In this document: in pieces, positions 1 through 6,358 of the stretch | How positions within the stretch are numbered: the stretch's first letter is position 1 | Layout: every line of letters begins with the position of its first letter | NCBI GenBank assembly: GCA_003228495.1 | Contig: QIDY01000003.1 | Location: 1 to 6,719, forward strand | Source of the DNA: Nitrospirota bacterium | GTDB taxonomy: Bacteria > Nitrospirota > Nitrospiria > Nitrospirales > UBA8639 | Length of the DNA stretch: 6,719 nucleotides | Direction of reading: 5' to 3' | The notes under the pieces: model-generated | Database searches by the model: none | The model's input: only the letters and a program-made list of their open reading frames with translations | What the model was told of the DNA's origin: nothing | Made by a program: the position numbers and the translations under genes

Positions 1-52
1 TTTCTTCAGCCCGATCTTATCCCACCATAAACACCTCAAAGGATCAACAAAA

Positions 53-80
53 TTGAGTAACAAAGGAAGGGATATATAGA
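53..80 (+). promoter_or_regulatory. Possible sigma70-type promoter for the LCAT-like gene
   Basis: TTGAGT (53-58) and TATAGA (75-80) are separated by 16 bases, each matching four of six consensus positions. They lie about 90 bases upstream of the start codon at 171. The region 1-170 otherwise holds no supportable gene; the first 30 bases could be the tail of a coding region but are too short to judge. This is a consensus match only, and a second -10-like GATACT at 92-97 lacks a -35 partner. Confidence 0.25.
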
Positions 81-156
81 CTTTATTTGGTGATACTCTT
101 TCTATTGTGCGATGATTGCGGGACCTTACTTCTCGAATGCTTGGAGAACCTCTTTT

Positions 157-162
157 AGGAGG
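157..162 (+). promoter_or_regulatory. Strong ribosome binding site of the LCAT-like gene
   Basis: A perfect AGGAGG sits 8 bases before the ATG at 171. It fixes the start of the lipoprotein gene and makes efficient translation likely. Confidence 0.85.
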
Positions 163-170
163 ATTCCCTT

Positions 171-1595
171 ATGGTACGACTTTTTCTACTTTGTGTTTTG
201 GGGTTCTTGTGGCTGACCGGATGTTCGGTCTTTCCAACCGTGCCCGACCTGGGCAATCTCTATAACAAATTAGCACAACAGGAAGATCCGGACCGCAATC
301 CGGTGATCATTCCCGGCATCTTGGGTTCGCGCTTGGAAGAGGGAAATTCCGGGGAAGTGGTCTGGGGCGCGTTCGGCTCGGGGGCGGTGGATCCGACTTC
401 AGTGGAGGGCGCACCCCTATTGGCTTTGCCGATGGCACCCGGCGAAGACTTGAAGGAATTGCGGGATACCGTGCGTCAGGCTGGGGCTTTGGACCGGGTG
501 GTGCTGAAATTCTTCGGCATTCCAATAGAATTGAATGCCTATTACAACATCCTACGCACGCTCGGCGTGGGTGGCTATCGCGACCAGCAATTAGCCGAAA
601 GCCACGCGGTGGATTATGGCAACCGCCATTTCACGTGTTTTCAATTTGCCTATGACTGGCGTCGCGATCTGGTGGAATCCGCCCAAGCGTTGGACCGGTT
701 TATCAAGGAGAAGGAAGTGGAAGTTCGGCAAGAAATTTTCAAACGGTACGGGGTGAAGCGGTCGTCCGTGAAATTCGATTTGGTCGCCCATTCCATGGGT
801 AGTCTGGTGGCCCGATATTATTTACGATATGGGACAGTGGATCTTCCCGAGGACGGGAGCCTGCCCCCTGTGACGTGGGAAGGGGCTAAACATGTGGACC
901 ATTTGGTGGTGATTGGTCCACCCAATGCGGGTTCGGTGGAGACCCTGACAATTCTGGTGGATGGCTTGAAGCCTGCCCCCTTGTTGTCCACCTACCCGGC
1001 GGCGATCGTCGGGACCATGCCCTCGGTTTATCAGTTGCTCCCGCGCAGCCGCCATAAGCCTTTACTGGATGTGAATGGGCAACCCGTCCCGGATGTGTTT
1101 GATCCTGCCTTATGGGAGCGGCATGGATGGGGATTGGCCGATCCGTCTCAGGCAAATCTGCTGGGCAAGTTGTTGCCGGACATTGCCGACGCACATGAAC
1201 GCCGGCGGGTGGCCTTGGATCATCAACGAAAAGTTTTAGCCCGGGCCAAACAACTGACCGCAGCACTGGATGTCCCTGCCAATCCCCCTGATACCACTCG
1301 GTTGCTCCTCGTTGCAGGCGATTCGATGTCCACAATGTCCACTGCACAGATTCAACCTAACGGAAAGCTGAAGGTTGTGGCTTATGCTCCGGGCGACGGA
1401 GTCGTTTTACGGCAAAGCGCGCTAATGGACGAGCGGGAGGAGAAGACACTGGGAAGCCGGTTAGCCTCTCCGATCGGGTGGAGCCAGGTACTGTTTATTT
1501 TTTCGGATCATCTGGGGATGACCAAAGATCCTGCGTTTGTCGACAACATTTTGTATTTTTTATTGGAAAGCCCCAGGTCGAGATCATCGACGTGA
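171..1595 (+). CDS. LCAT-like acyltransferase/lipase, alpha/beta-hydrolase lipoprotein
   Basis: This 474-residue protein belongs to the lecithin:cholesterol acyltransferase (LCAT/PDAT-type) alpha/beta-hydrolases, enzymes that cleave or transfer acyl chains of glycerolipids. Residues 1-17 are a short lipoprotein signal ending in the lipobox LTGC, so Cys18 would be lipidated; Ser at +2 suggests the outer membrane. The oxyanion-region motif PVIIPGILGSRL (44-55) is typical of the family. The nucleophile is Ser208 in VAHSMGSLVARYYL. The likely acid is Asp409 in PGDGVV, and the likely base is His447 in SDHLGM. A complete triad in the right order supports an active enzyme. Only two cysteines exist (18 and 156), so the disulfides of the animal secreted enzyme are absent. 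The ATG is set by AGGAGG at 157-162. The gene stands alone on the plus strand and converges on the peptidase gene. Seen: triad and lipobox. Inferred: an envelope lipid substrate; whether it acts as hydrolase or transferase cannot be read from sequence. Confidence 0.88.
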   Translation: MVRLFLLCVLGFLWLTGCSVFPTVPDLGNLYNKLAQQEDPDRNPVIIPGILGSRLEEGNSGEVVWGAFGSGAVDPTSVEGAPLLALPMAPGEDLKELRDTVRQAGALDRVVLKFFGIPIELNAYYNILRTLGVGGYRDQQLAESHAVDYGNRHFTCFQFAYDWRRDLVESAQALDRFIKEKEVEVRQEIFKRYGVKRSSVKFDLVAHSMGSLVARYYLRYGTVDLPEDGSLPPVTWEGAKHVDHLVVIGPPNAGSVETLTILVDGLKPAPLLSTYPAAIVGTMPSVYQLLPRSRHKPLLDVNGQPVPDVFDPALWERHGWGLADPSQANLLGKLLPDIADAHERRRVALDHQRKVLARAKQLTAALDVPANPPDTTRLLLVAGDSMSTMSTAQIQPNGKLKVVAYAPGDGVVLRQSALMDEREEKTLGSRLASPIGWSQVLFIFSDHLGMTKDPAFVDNILYFLLESPRSRSST

Positions 1596-1622
1596 GCAGT
1601 ATTTTCCCCAAAATGGAATCTT

Positions 1623-2570
1623 TCAGGGTCTGTTGGCGATGTCCAGAATAACCTGCTGAAGACCTGAGACCACACGAGCGACATGTTCATAATGGACATG
1701 ATCCGGAGTATCGTTTGCAGAATGGTAGAAGGGATCCCGAAACAGCGCCGTGTCCGTGACCATGATGGCGGGAAACCCTTCTTTCCAGAAAGCCCAGTGG
1801 TCGGACCATCCCACCCCAGGCAACCACCCAAAAAGCGACGCCCCCTCTGAGGGAAATTGAGCCTGTTTCCGAAAGATCCCAATGACTTTGCGCACCCAAG
1901 ATCCATTCCGGGTATTGCTAACGATGGCAATAAAATTTCCCGTGGAGGGGTAGATAAGGTTTAATGGTGGAGGATAGCGTTGGCTTTGTGACTCATCGGT
2001 GTAATAGCCGATAGTTTCGAGACTCATCATGAGGATGATGTTTTCGCCCTGCTGTCGGCTGCGCTTCGCGTAGACCCGACTTCCCATGTCAGGGGTTTGA
2101 AAATACGGCGGCTCCTCATTGACGAAGGTGACAAACCGTAGCGTTCTTAACGGCTGAGCCTGTGCCAAGATCCTCGACAAGACCAACACGGCCGCCACGC
2201 CGGTAGCATTGTCATTGGCCCCTGGACTGCCTTTCACAGAATCATAATGGGCTCCCACGAGAATGATTTCCTCAGGCCTGTTAGTCCCCTTCACCTCAAC
2301 TTCAATATTCTCACAGACCTGTCCCAATACCTGATAATCCTGGCGGTGCACCTCAAAGCCCGCATTTTTAAATGCTGCTCGTATGTATTCAGCGGCCTGA
2401 ACCAATTTGTCGCAATGAAATACGTTCCGTTCCCCGATCTCACCAGCGAGACTAAAAACATGAGTCCGAATCTCCTGCTCCAACACCTGATCATCGGGTG
2501 AGATGGGCGGAATTACTCCTGAAAAACTTTTTCCCGGCATCCGGATCATTCCGTACCATGCTCCTAACAA
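1623..2570 (-). CDS. M28 family zinc aminopeptidase-like protein, N-terminus probably frameshifted
   Basis: This 315-codon frame encodes a peptidase of family M28, di-zinc exopeptidases that remove amino-terminal residues. Numbering from the TTG at 2570, the metal and catalytic motifs are His108 and Asp110 (GAHYDS), bridging Asp120 (GANDNATG), the pair Glu152-Glu153 (VNEEPP; general base plus zinc ligand), Glu185 (SLETIGYY) in the fourth ligand position, and His283 (YHSANDTPD). All are present in order, so the catalytic domain looks intact. The motif MPGKSFSG (11-18) and the NEEPP and SDHW motifs recall a subfamily I remember as having one N-terminal membrane anchor. No anchor is encoded in this frame. 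The TTG at 2570 has no Shine-Dalgarno, and the frame is open upstream only to a TGA at 2616-2618 with no ATG. ATG codons at 2549 and 2540 are alternatives; the first has AGGAG 11 bases upstream. A hydrophobic segment lies in the adjacent frame at 2491-2619. The 3' end faces the LCAT-like gene across 27 bases. Confidence 0.85.
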   Translation of the reverse strand: MLGAWYGMIRMPGKSFSGVIPPISPDDQVLEQEIRTHVFSLAGEIGERNVFHCDKLVQAAEYIRAAFKNAGFEVHRQDYQVLGQVCENIEVEVKGTNRPEEIILVGAHYDSVKGSPGANDNATGVAAVLVLSRILAQAQPLRTLRFVTFVNEEPPYFQTPDMGSRVYAKRSRQQGENIILMMSLETIGYYTDESQSQRYPPPLNLIYPSTGNFIAIVSNTRNGSWVRKVIGIFRKQAQFPSEGASLFGWLPGVGWSDHWAFWKEGFPAIMVTDTALFRDPFYHSANDTPDHVHYEHVARVVSGLQQVILDIANRP

Positions 2571-2619
2571 ACAGAATGATGAGCAATCCTGTAAGGACGA
2601 GCCACCGAGAGACGCTCAC
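2491..2619 (-). other. Short frame encoding a transmembrane anchor, likely the displaced N-terminus of the M28 peptidase
   Basis: From the GTG at 2619 this frame reads VSVSRW followed by LVLTGLLIILFV, a good membrane-spanning or signal-anchor segment, and ends at a TGA (2491-2493) after 42 codons. Beyond the hydrophobic stretch it continues as RSMVRNDPDAGKKF, which resembles nothing. Skipping the single A at 2565 (minus-strand sense) would join ...IILFV directly to GAWYGMIRMPGKSF of the peptidase frame. That gives the anchor-then-MPG layout expected of this peptidase type. The GTG immediately follows a TAG and has no well-placed Shine-Dalgarno. An ATG at 2626, 11 bases after GGGGAG, opens a third frame that reads MLGERLSVARPY and stops after 20 codons. 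The true start is therefore unresolved. The frame and hydrophobicity are seen; the link to the peptidase is inference. Confidence 0.5.
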
Positions 2620-2630
2620 CTAGCATTCGA

Positions 2631-2670
2631 AGTAAAGCTCCCCCCGGCAAACTGAGGTGCTTTACTTTTT
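2631..2670. terminator. Inverted repeat at the methyltransferase stop / peptidase leader, possible terminator hairpin
   Basis: AGTAAAGC (2631-2638) and GCTTTACT (2659-2666) form a perfect 8-bp stem around a 20-base loop. On the plus strand the stem is followed by a T run (2666-2670), as in an intrinsic terminator, but no plus-strand gene ends here. On the minus strand it overlaps the methyltransferase stop codon (2662-2664) and is followed by only two T's, so termination would be weak. The loop contains the G-rich GGGGAG that would serve as Shine-Dalgarno for an ATG at 2626, so the hairpin could also affect peptidase translation. Confidence 0.4.
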
Positions 2671-3489
2671 CGGCAACCAGCCAGACATGACACAGCGCAG
2701 GGCTATCAGTGGCGTGAACCGTTCAATGTCCTGCGCAATGCATTGCATGAATGACTCAGCTAATGTTTGATCTGTGAAACATTCAAAGACATCATCCAAA
2801 AACCCGCCACGGAGCAATGGATGATAGAGGAACTCATTCCCTGGACCTGTGTCGACTTCCAGTGGATATTCGGTGACATCTATACGTTCTAGACCACCGG
2901 ATTTCAACCATCCCCGGGCATCAGCCGCCGAGGGTCTTTCGGTAATATAGTCTGCCAGTGCCTGCCGTTCTTTATTGAGACTTCTCGAGGCCATTTCCCG
3001 ATCAACCCGCTGCCACAGGGAATCAAAGGTGCCCAGCGAAGGAAAGGTGAGAGCAAGCTGGCCACCCGGGTTGAGAAACCGTAACAATTGATGCAACGCC
3101 GTCTCTCGATCAGGCCGAAAAAACATGAACGATAAGTTGCCGGTGATACGATCGAATTGCCCTAAATCCCTTGGTAATTGTTTGACGTCTTCAGGACGGA
3201 ACTCTAACCATGGAAAGTAGGGACCTTGTGCAGTCCTGGCTCGGAGGAGTTGAGCCTCATTGATGTCGATGGCAAGCACATGCCCTGCTGAACCAACATG
3301 ATGTGCGAGATAAAAGGCGGGAATACCATCTCCGCAGGTGACATCCAAAACCGTGAGCCCGGCCTGAAGATCAAGATGCGAGAGAAGGCTTTCTGCAAAC
3401 GGCCTGGACCAGGGATCTTTTTTCGGCAACTCGCAGAGCCATGGTGGTGGCGTTTTCGGATAGGATGATGGGGAAGGAGTCGGCATCAT
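2662..3489 (-). CDS. Class I SAM-dependent methyltransferase, substrate unknown
   Basis: This 275-residue protein has a class I (Rossmann-fold) S-adenosylmethionine methyltransferase domain. A proline-rich leader of about 25 residues precedes motif I, VLDVTCGDG (47-55). The acidic residue that usually holds the SAM ribose is Asp75 in LAIDIN. FRPEDVKQLP (97-106) fits the adenine-binding strand region. FDRITGNLSFMFF (112-124) and LNPGGQLALTFPS (139-151) match strand 4 and the post-strand-5 turn. The C-terminal half (about 155-275) carries no motif I recognise and probably defines the substrate. There is no signal peptide or membrane segment, so it should be cytoplasmic. Two ATGs are adjacent (3489 and 3486); AGGGAA at 3498-3503 lies 8 bases before the first, which I prefer. 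The gene lies 123 bases downstream of the oxidoreductase gene and 35-91 bases upstream of the peptidase start, depending on that start. Small molecule, lipid and quinone substrates all remain possible. Confidence 0.8.
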   Translation of the reverse strand: MMPTPSPSSYPKTPPPWLCELPKKDPWSRPFAESLLSHLDLQAGLTVLDVTCGDGIPAFYLAHHVGSAGHVLAIDINEAQLLRARTAQGPYFPWLEFRPEDVKQLPRDLGQFDRITGNLSFMFFRPDRETALHQLLRFLNPGGQLALTFPSLGTFDSLWQRVDREMASRSLNKERQALADYITERPSAADARGWLKSGGLERIDVTEYPLEVDTGPGNEFLYHPLLRGGFLDDVFECFTDQTLAESFMQCIAQDIERFTPLIALRCVMSGWLPKK

Positions 3490-3490
3490 G

Positions 3491-3506
3491 ATCAGGATTC
3501 CCTGAT
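3491..3506 (-). promoter_or_regulatory. Small hairpin covering the methyltransferase ribosome binding site
   Basis: The inverted repeat ATCAGG (3491-3496), four-base loop, CCTGAT (3501-3506) is perfect and contains the AGGGAA Shine-Dalgarno of the methyltransferase. In the mRNA this could form a six-base-pair stem that partly hides the ribosome binding site. It may be chance; no regulator or ligand is implied by the sequence. Confidence 0.3.
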
Positions 3507-3525
3507 GAACAAAGAAACTCTAGCA

Positions 3526-3554
3526 TTCTTAGAACAGGCAAGACGAATGTTCAA
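3526..3554 (-). promoter_or_regulatory. Weak promoter candidate for the methyltransferase gene
   Basis: On the minus strand TTGAAC (3549-3554) is followed after 17 bases by TAAGAA (3526-3531). The -35 matches four of six consensus bases and the -10 is poor. The 123-base gap upstream of the methyltransferase leaves room for a promoter, and nothing else was seen in it. Confidence 0.2.
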
Positions 3555-3612
3555 GACAATGATCACTCGGCTGCACTGTGAAAGATCGAAAGGCCCAATG
3601 CTGAACCCGTAA

Positions 3613-4638
3613 TTAAAGCGCCCAACCAGTGAGCGCGAGCTTGCCAATCATGTGGCCCGCTTCGATTTGGGCATGAGCCGTTCGGAGATTCCCCGCAGTA
3701 ATTGGTGAAAGAGTTTTAGTCAGTGTGGATTGGATTTTCTGATCGTCCACCCATCGGGCGACCTGTGTCAAAAGATTGTGCTGTTGAATCATGTCTTCCG
3801 TCTGATACATCGATCGGGTAAACATGAACTCCCACGCAAAAGTAGCGCTTTTGCGTTTCAGCGCATTGAGGTCTACAGATTCCGCGGTGTCGACGATTCC
3901 ACAAATGCGGCCATGCGGTTTAATGGCTTCGCACATGGCTTGCCAATGTTGATCGGTACTCGAAGTATTGAAGATATAATCGACCATGGGTCGTTGTACT
4001 TGTTGAAGTTGTCTGGGAATGGATTTGGTATGATCGATGACGGCATCGGCCCCCATTTTCCTGCACCACGCTTGGGATTCAGGACGTGAAGCGGTAGCAA
4101 TCACGAAAAGATTGGCAAGCTTTGCGATTTGAATTCCAATGGATCCCACCCCCCCTGCGCCACCAATTATGAGGAGAGTGTTTCCCGCCGATCCGCCGTC
4201 GACCGAAACTCCCATACGGTCGAATAACCCCTCACAAACCGTAAGGGCCGTGAGGGGCAACGCCGCGGACTCAGCCATATTCAACGAAACAGGCTTTTTG
4301 GCAACGATGCGTTCATCCACGACATGGTATTCACTGTTTGCCCCCGGCCGAGTCAAGCTTCCGGCATAATAGACCGCGTCTCCAGGTTGAAACAACGAAA
4401 CCTTTGACCCTATGGCTTCCACCACTCCTGCTGCATCCCATCCCAATACTCGCGGCGACGCCTCTTTTTCCTCTGGACCTTTTGACCGCCGAACTTTGGT
4501 ATCAACCGGATTAACTGCTATCGCTTCCACCCGAACTAACAAATCACGTTCCTCCGGCTCAGGCCTGGGAAGCTCAACATCGATCAATGATTCGGGGTTA
4601 TCAATGGAAAGATATTGAGTGAGTCCTATGGCTTTCAT
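3613..4638 (-). CDS. Zinc-independent MDR family oxidoreductase (quinone oxidoreductase-like)
   Basis: This 341-residue protein belongs to the medium-chain dehydrogenase/reductase superfamily and resembles the subgroup often named zinc-type alcohol dehydrogenase-like or quinone oxidoreductase. Such enzymes reduce quinones or activated double bonds with NAD(P)H. The N-terminal GroES-like domain holds AVNPVDTKVR (41-50) and VLGWDAAGVVEAIG (64-77). PLTALTVCEGLFDRMG (128-143) leads into the Rossmann domain with the nucleotide loop GGAGGVGSIG (159-168). The Cys/His residues that bind catalytic and structural zinc in true alcohol dehydrogenases are not seen at the expected places, so despite the common name it probably works without zinc. 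Length is normal for the family, and no export signal is visible. The ATG at 4638 is preceded by AAAGGA (4646-4651) with a 7-base spacer. It lies 82 bases after the PhoD-like gene. The physiological substrate is unknown. Confidence 0.87.
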   Translation of the reverse strand: MKAIGLTQYLSIDNPESLIDVELPRPEPEERDLLVRVEAIAVNPVDTKVRRSKGPEEKEASPRVLGWDAAGVVEAIGSKVSLFQPGDAVYYAGSLTRPGANSEYHVVDERIVAKKPVSLNMAESAALPLTALTVCEGLFDRMGVSVDGGSAGNTLLIIGGAGGVGSIGIQIAKLANLFVIATASRPESQAWCRKMGADAVIDHTKSIPRQLQQVQRPMVDYIFNTSSTDQHWQAMCEAIKPHGRICGIVDTAESVDLNALKRKSATFAWEFMFTRSMYQTEDMIQQHNLLTQVARWVDDQKIQSTLTKTLSPITAGNLRTAHAQIEAGHMIGKLALTGWAL

Positions 4639-4645
4639 CTCCCCA

Positions 4646-4651
4646 TCCTTT
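4646..4651 (-). promoter_or_regulatory. Ribosome binding site of the MDR oxidoreductase
   Basis: AAAGGA on the minus strand lies 7 bases before the ATG at 4638 and supports that start. Confidence 0.6.
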
Positions 4652-4720
4652 CATTACAAGTACCGTCCGACTTCACTTATTGAAATGGAGGCCAAATCAT
4701 CCCACAGTGTCACACCTGAG

Positions 4721-6073
4721 TCATCTCGAACCAAGTGACTGTTCCGAAGCAAAGGTAACGAGATTACCTGAAACATCACTTTCTACCTCCAAACGATGAA
4801 GGAGCCTGTGATCTTCTCCATACCATTCGACCTCTATAAGAGGGGTACTTCCTTTAGGACGCACAGTGATCTTTCCATAATTGTGATTATGATCATTGAA
4901 ATATTCGAACCGGAGTTCCTCTGAGTTTATTTTATAATTCATCGGCGCAGCCAAGGGACCGAAAATAAATTCTTTGAGTCCTAACGGTCCGGGGACTTTG
5001 GCTATGGCCGCATGGTGCACGTCTGTGGCCAGAAAGATAACGCCGGTTATTCCCTGTTTCCCGATAAAATCTAAAATTTCATCACGCTCCCCCGCATATT
5101 CACCCCATTTATCGTTTCCCGGATCGGAGATGGGAACCGAAGTTACAACAAACTTGGCCTTCGCTGACGAGGCCATCAGCCTGTCCATCAGCCAACGCTT
5201 TTGCACCTCTCCTAACATAGTGTGCGTGGAGGGATCACGATACTGCCGAGTATCTAGGAGAAAAAGCTCAACGGCTTGTCCCCATTGAAACATGCGATAG
5301 AGACGATGAGGGTCTTCAGAATTTTCACGGATGGGCCAATAGTCCAAAAATGCTTGTCGTCCAACAGGCATGCGTGGATGCGTCGAGATAAAGTCACTGT
5401 CGACTTCGTGATCATCCCACATGACATAGACACTGGTCTCGGCCAGAAACCCCTGCGTGGCAGGATCTCTATTTTCCAAATACTTACCCCAGTAATCAGC
5501 CAACTTCTCTGCCGTTTCCCCTTTATCGGCATAAATGGTGTCTCCCACAAAAAGAAAGAAATCCGGCTTGGCGGAATGCATTTCATCCATCAGTATAAAT
5601 GGACGATAACTCGCACGCACATCACCGCCAATGACAAACGACACCTGCACAAAGTCGTCCGACGATGGCGCGGTAACAAATCGGCAAAGCGGTCCGAGCT
5701 GTTTTCCTGCCACCACCCCCCGATAAACATAGCGGGTCTTTGGGGTTAACCCTCTCAGATGAATTTTGGCTGTAAAGTCGGAATTGGGAGTCGGGGAAAC
5801 GGGAGTGGTTGTGAACATTCTTTTTGAGGGTGAATCAATTCCGTATTGGACCCTGAGAGCCTCAGATCCACTCGCTTTCAGCCAAATGGTAGCCTTATTC
5901 GGAGTCACATCACCCGCGGCACATCCAAGTTCTAGTCCCGTCTGATTAGGTTTTTGCAAGCCCTCGATTGGAGCACATCCCAACAAGATTCCCCAGAACC
6001 CTATGGCACAAACCCATGGCTTCCTTATGAGAGGCACAAGCCACCATCCGATCCAGCCTAATTCATGGTTCAT
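4721..6073 (-). CDS. PhoD-like metallophosphoesterase, predicted lipoprotein
   Basis: This is a PhoD-family metallophosphatase, a group of phosphomono- and diesterases acting outside the cytoplasm. From the ATG at 6073 it has 450 residues. Residues 1-32 contain RKP followed by the hydrophobic WVCAIGFWGILLG and the lipobox LLGC, so Cys33 would be lipidated; Ala at +2 suggests the outer membrane. The PhoD N-terminal beta domain spans about 47-135. The catalytic domain shows GGDVR (Asp150), VGDTIYAD (Asp178, Tyr181), WDDHEVDSD (Asp220, Asp221, His222), LDTRQYR (Asp274, Arg276) and DVHHAA (Asp351, His353, His354). The frame continues upstream to a TTG at 6226 (501 residues), with ATGs at 6190, 6178 and 6157. 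I prefer 6073 because it places the signal at the N-terminus, although its AAGGA is 13 bases away. A -10-like TATAAT at 6212-6217 also argues against 6226. No twin-arginine signal is seen, unlike classical PhoD. Substrate and any phosphate control are not evident. Confidence 0.85.
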   Translation of the reverse strand: MNHELGWIGWWLVPLIRKPWVCAIGFWGILLGCAPIEGLQKPNQTGLELGCAAGDVTPNKATIWLKASGSEALRVQYGIDSPSKRMFTTTPVSPTPNSDFTAKIHLRGLTPKTRYVYRGVVAGKQLGPLCRFVTAPSSDDFVQVSFVIGGDVRASYRPFILMDEMHSAKPDFFLFVGDTIYADKGETAEKLADYWGKYLENRDPATQGFLAETSVYVMWDDHEVDSDFISTHPRMPVGRQAFLDYWPIRENSEDPHRLYRMFQWGQAVELFLLDTRQYRDPSTHTMLGEVQKRWLMDRLMASSAKAKFVVTSVPISDPGNDKWGEYAGERDEILDFIGKQGITGVIFLATDVHHAAIAKVPGPLGLKEFIFGPLAAPMNYKINSEELRFEYFNDHNHNYGKITVRPKGSTPLIEVEWYGEDHRLLHRLEVESDVSGNLVTFASEQSLGSR

Positions 6074-6211
6074 GTATGACGATGAATCCTTTCTGAAGAG
6101 CTTTTGCCAATCCCATTCATCACGCCGGAGTGAACGGGTTCTTGGAATCGCCGACATTTTCTTACCACTCAAACGCATTAAAAAAGGCATTCTGTTTCTC
6201 ACGGCCCACAA

Positions 6212-6217
6212 ATTATA
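6212..6217 (-). promoter_or_regulatory. Possible -10 element for the PhoD-like gene
   Basis: A perfect TATAAT occurs on the minus strand at 6212-6217. Transcription would begin near 6205, inside the longest possible reading frame of the PhoD-like gene, so if real it rules out the TTG start at 6226. The -35 region is poor (TTCGCT at a 19-base spacing at best), which keeps confidence low. Confidence 0.3.
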
Positions 6218-6319
6218 ACCGGACAACCCACCAGCTAGCGAAGATTCGCCCGGTTAGGTTCAGGCGTGAAGACTTCTTTCCACATTTGCACCGTAGCTTC
6301 TGCAAATAATACAATTTGT

Positions 6320-6325
6320 TATATT
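6320..6325 (+). promoter_or_regulatory. AT-rich leader with possible -10 for the right-edge gene
   Basis: TATATT lies about 34 bases before the start codon at 6359, inside an AT-rich stretch (6301-6345) that contrasts with the flanking coding DNA. No good -35 is visible (TTCTGC at 6298-6303 is the nearest). The gap of about 130 to 285 bases between the two divergent starts is where both promoters should lie; I saw no clear operator or palindrome in it. Confidence 0.25.
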
Positions 6326-6358
6326 TAGCTTGTTGTTAAAAAAACAGGTAGAATTCGG

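Noticed and set aside
1..30. End of an upstream coding region running into the window
   Set aside because: One plus-strand frame ends at TAA (28-30), but nine codons are too few to support a gene.
886..1347. A 153-codon open frame on the minus strand
   Set aside because: It lies antisense inside the LCAT-like gene, has no family motif, and the plus-strand protein has an intact catalytic triad across this region.
1601..1614. ATTTT-CCCC-AAAAT inverted repeat between the convergent genes
   Set aside because: The stem is five A/T pairs with no following T run, too weak to call a terminator.
2247..2501. An 84-codon plus-strand frame opposite the M28 peptidase
   Set aside because: It is a shadow of the peptidase reading frame, with no ribosome binding site or motif.
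3613..4638. Zinc-dependent alcohol dehydrogenase
   Set aside because: The fold matches, but the zinc-binding Cys/His residues are missing, so a zinc-independent quinone-oxidoreductase-type enzyme fits better.
4653..4658. TGTAAT on the minus strand as a -10 for the MDR oxidoreductase
   Set aside because: Transcription would start at or past the AAAGGA ribosome binding site, and no -35 hexamer is present.
5276..5749. A 157-codon open frame on the plus strand
   Set aside because: It is antisense to the PhoD-like catalytic core, whose motifs are all conserved; the translated product has no recognisable features.
6074..6226. Twin-arginine signal (SLRRDEW) in the extended N-terminus of the PhoD-like protein
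   Set aside because: The motif lacks the usual S-R-R-x-F-L pattern and is not followed directly by a hydrophobic stretch; the lipobox further on explains export better.
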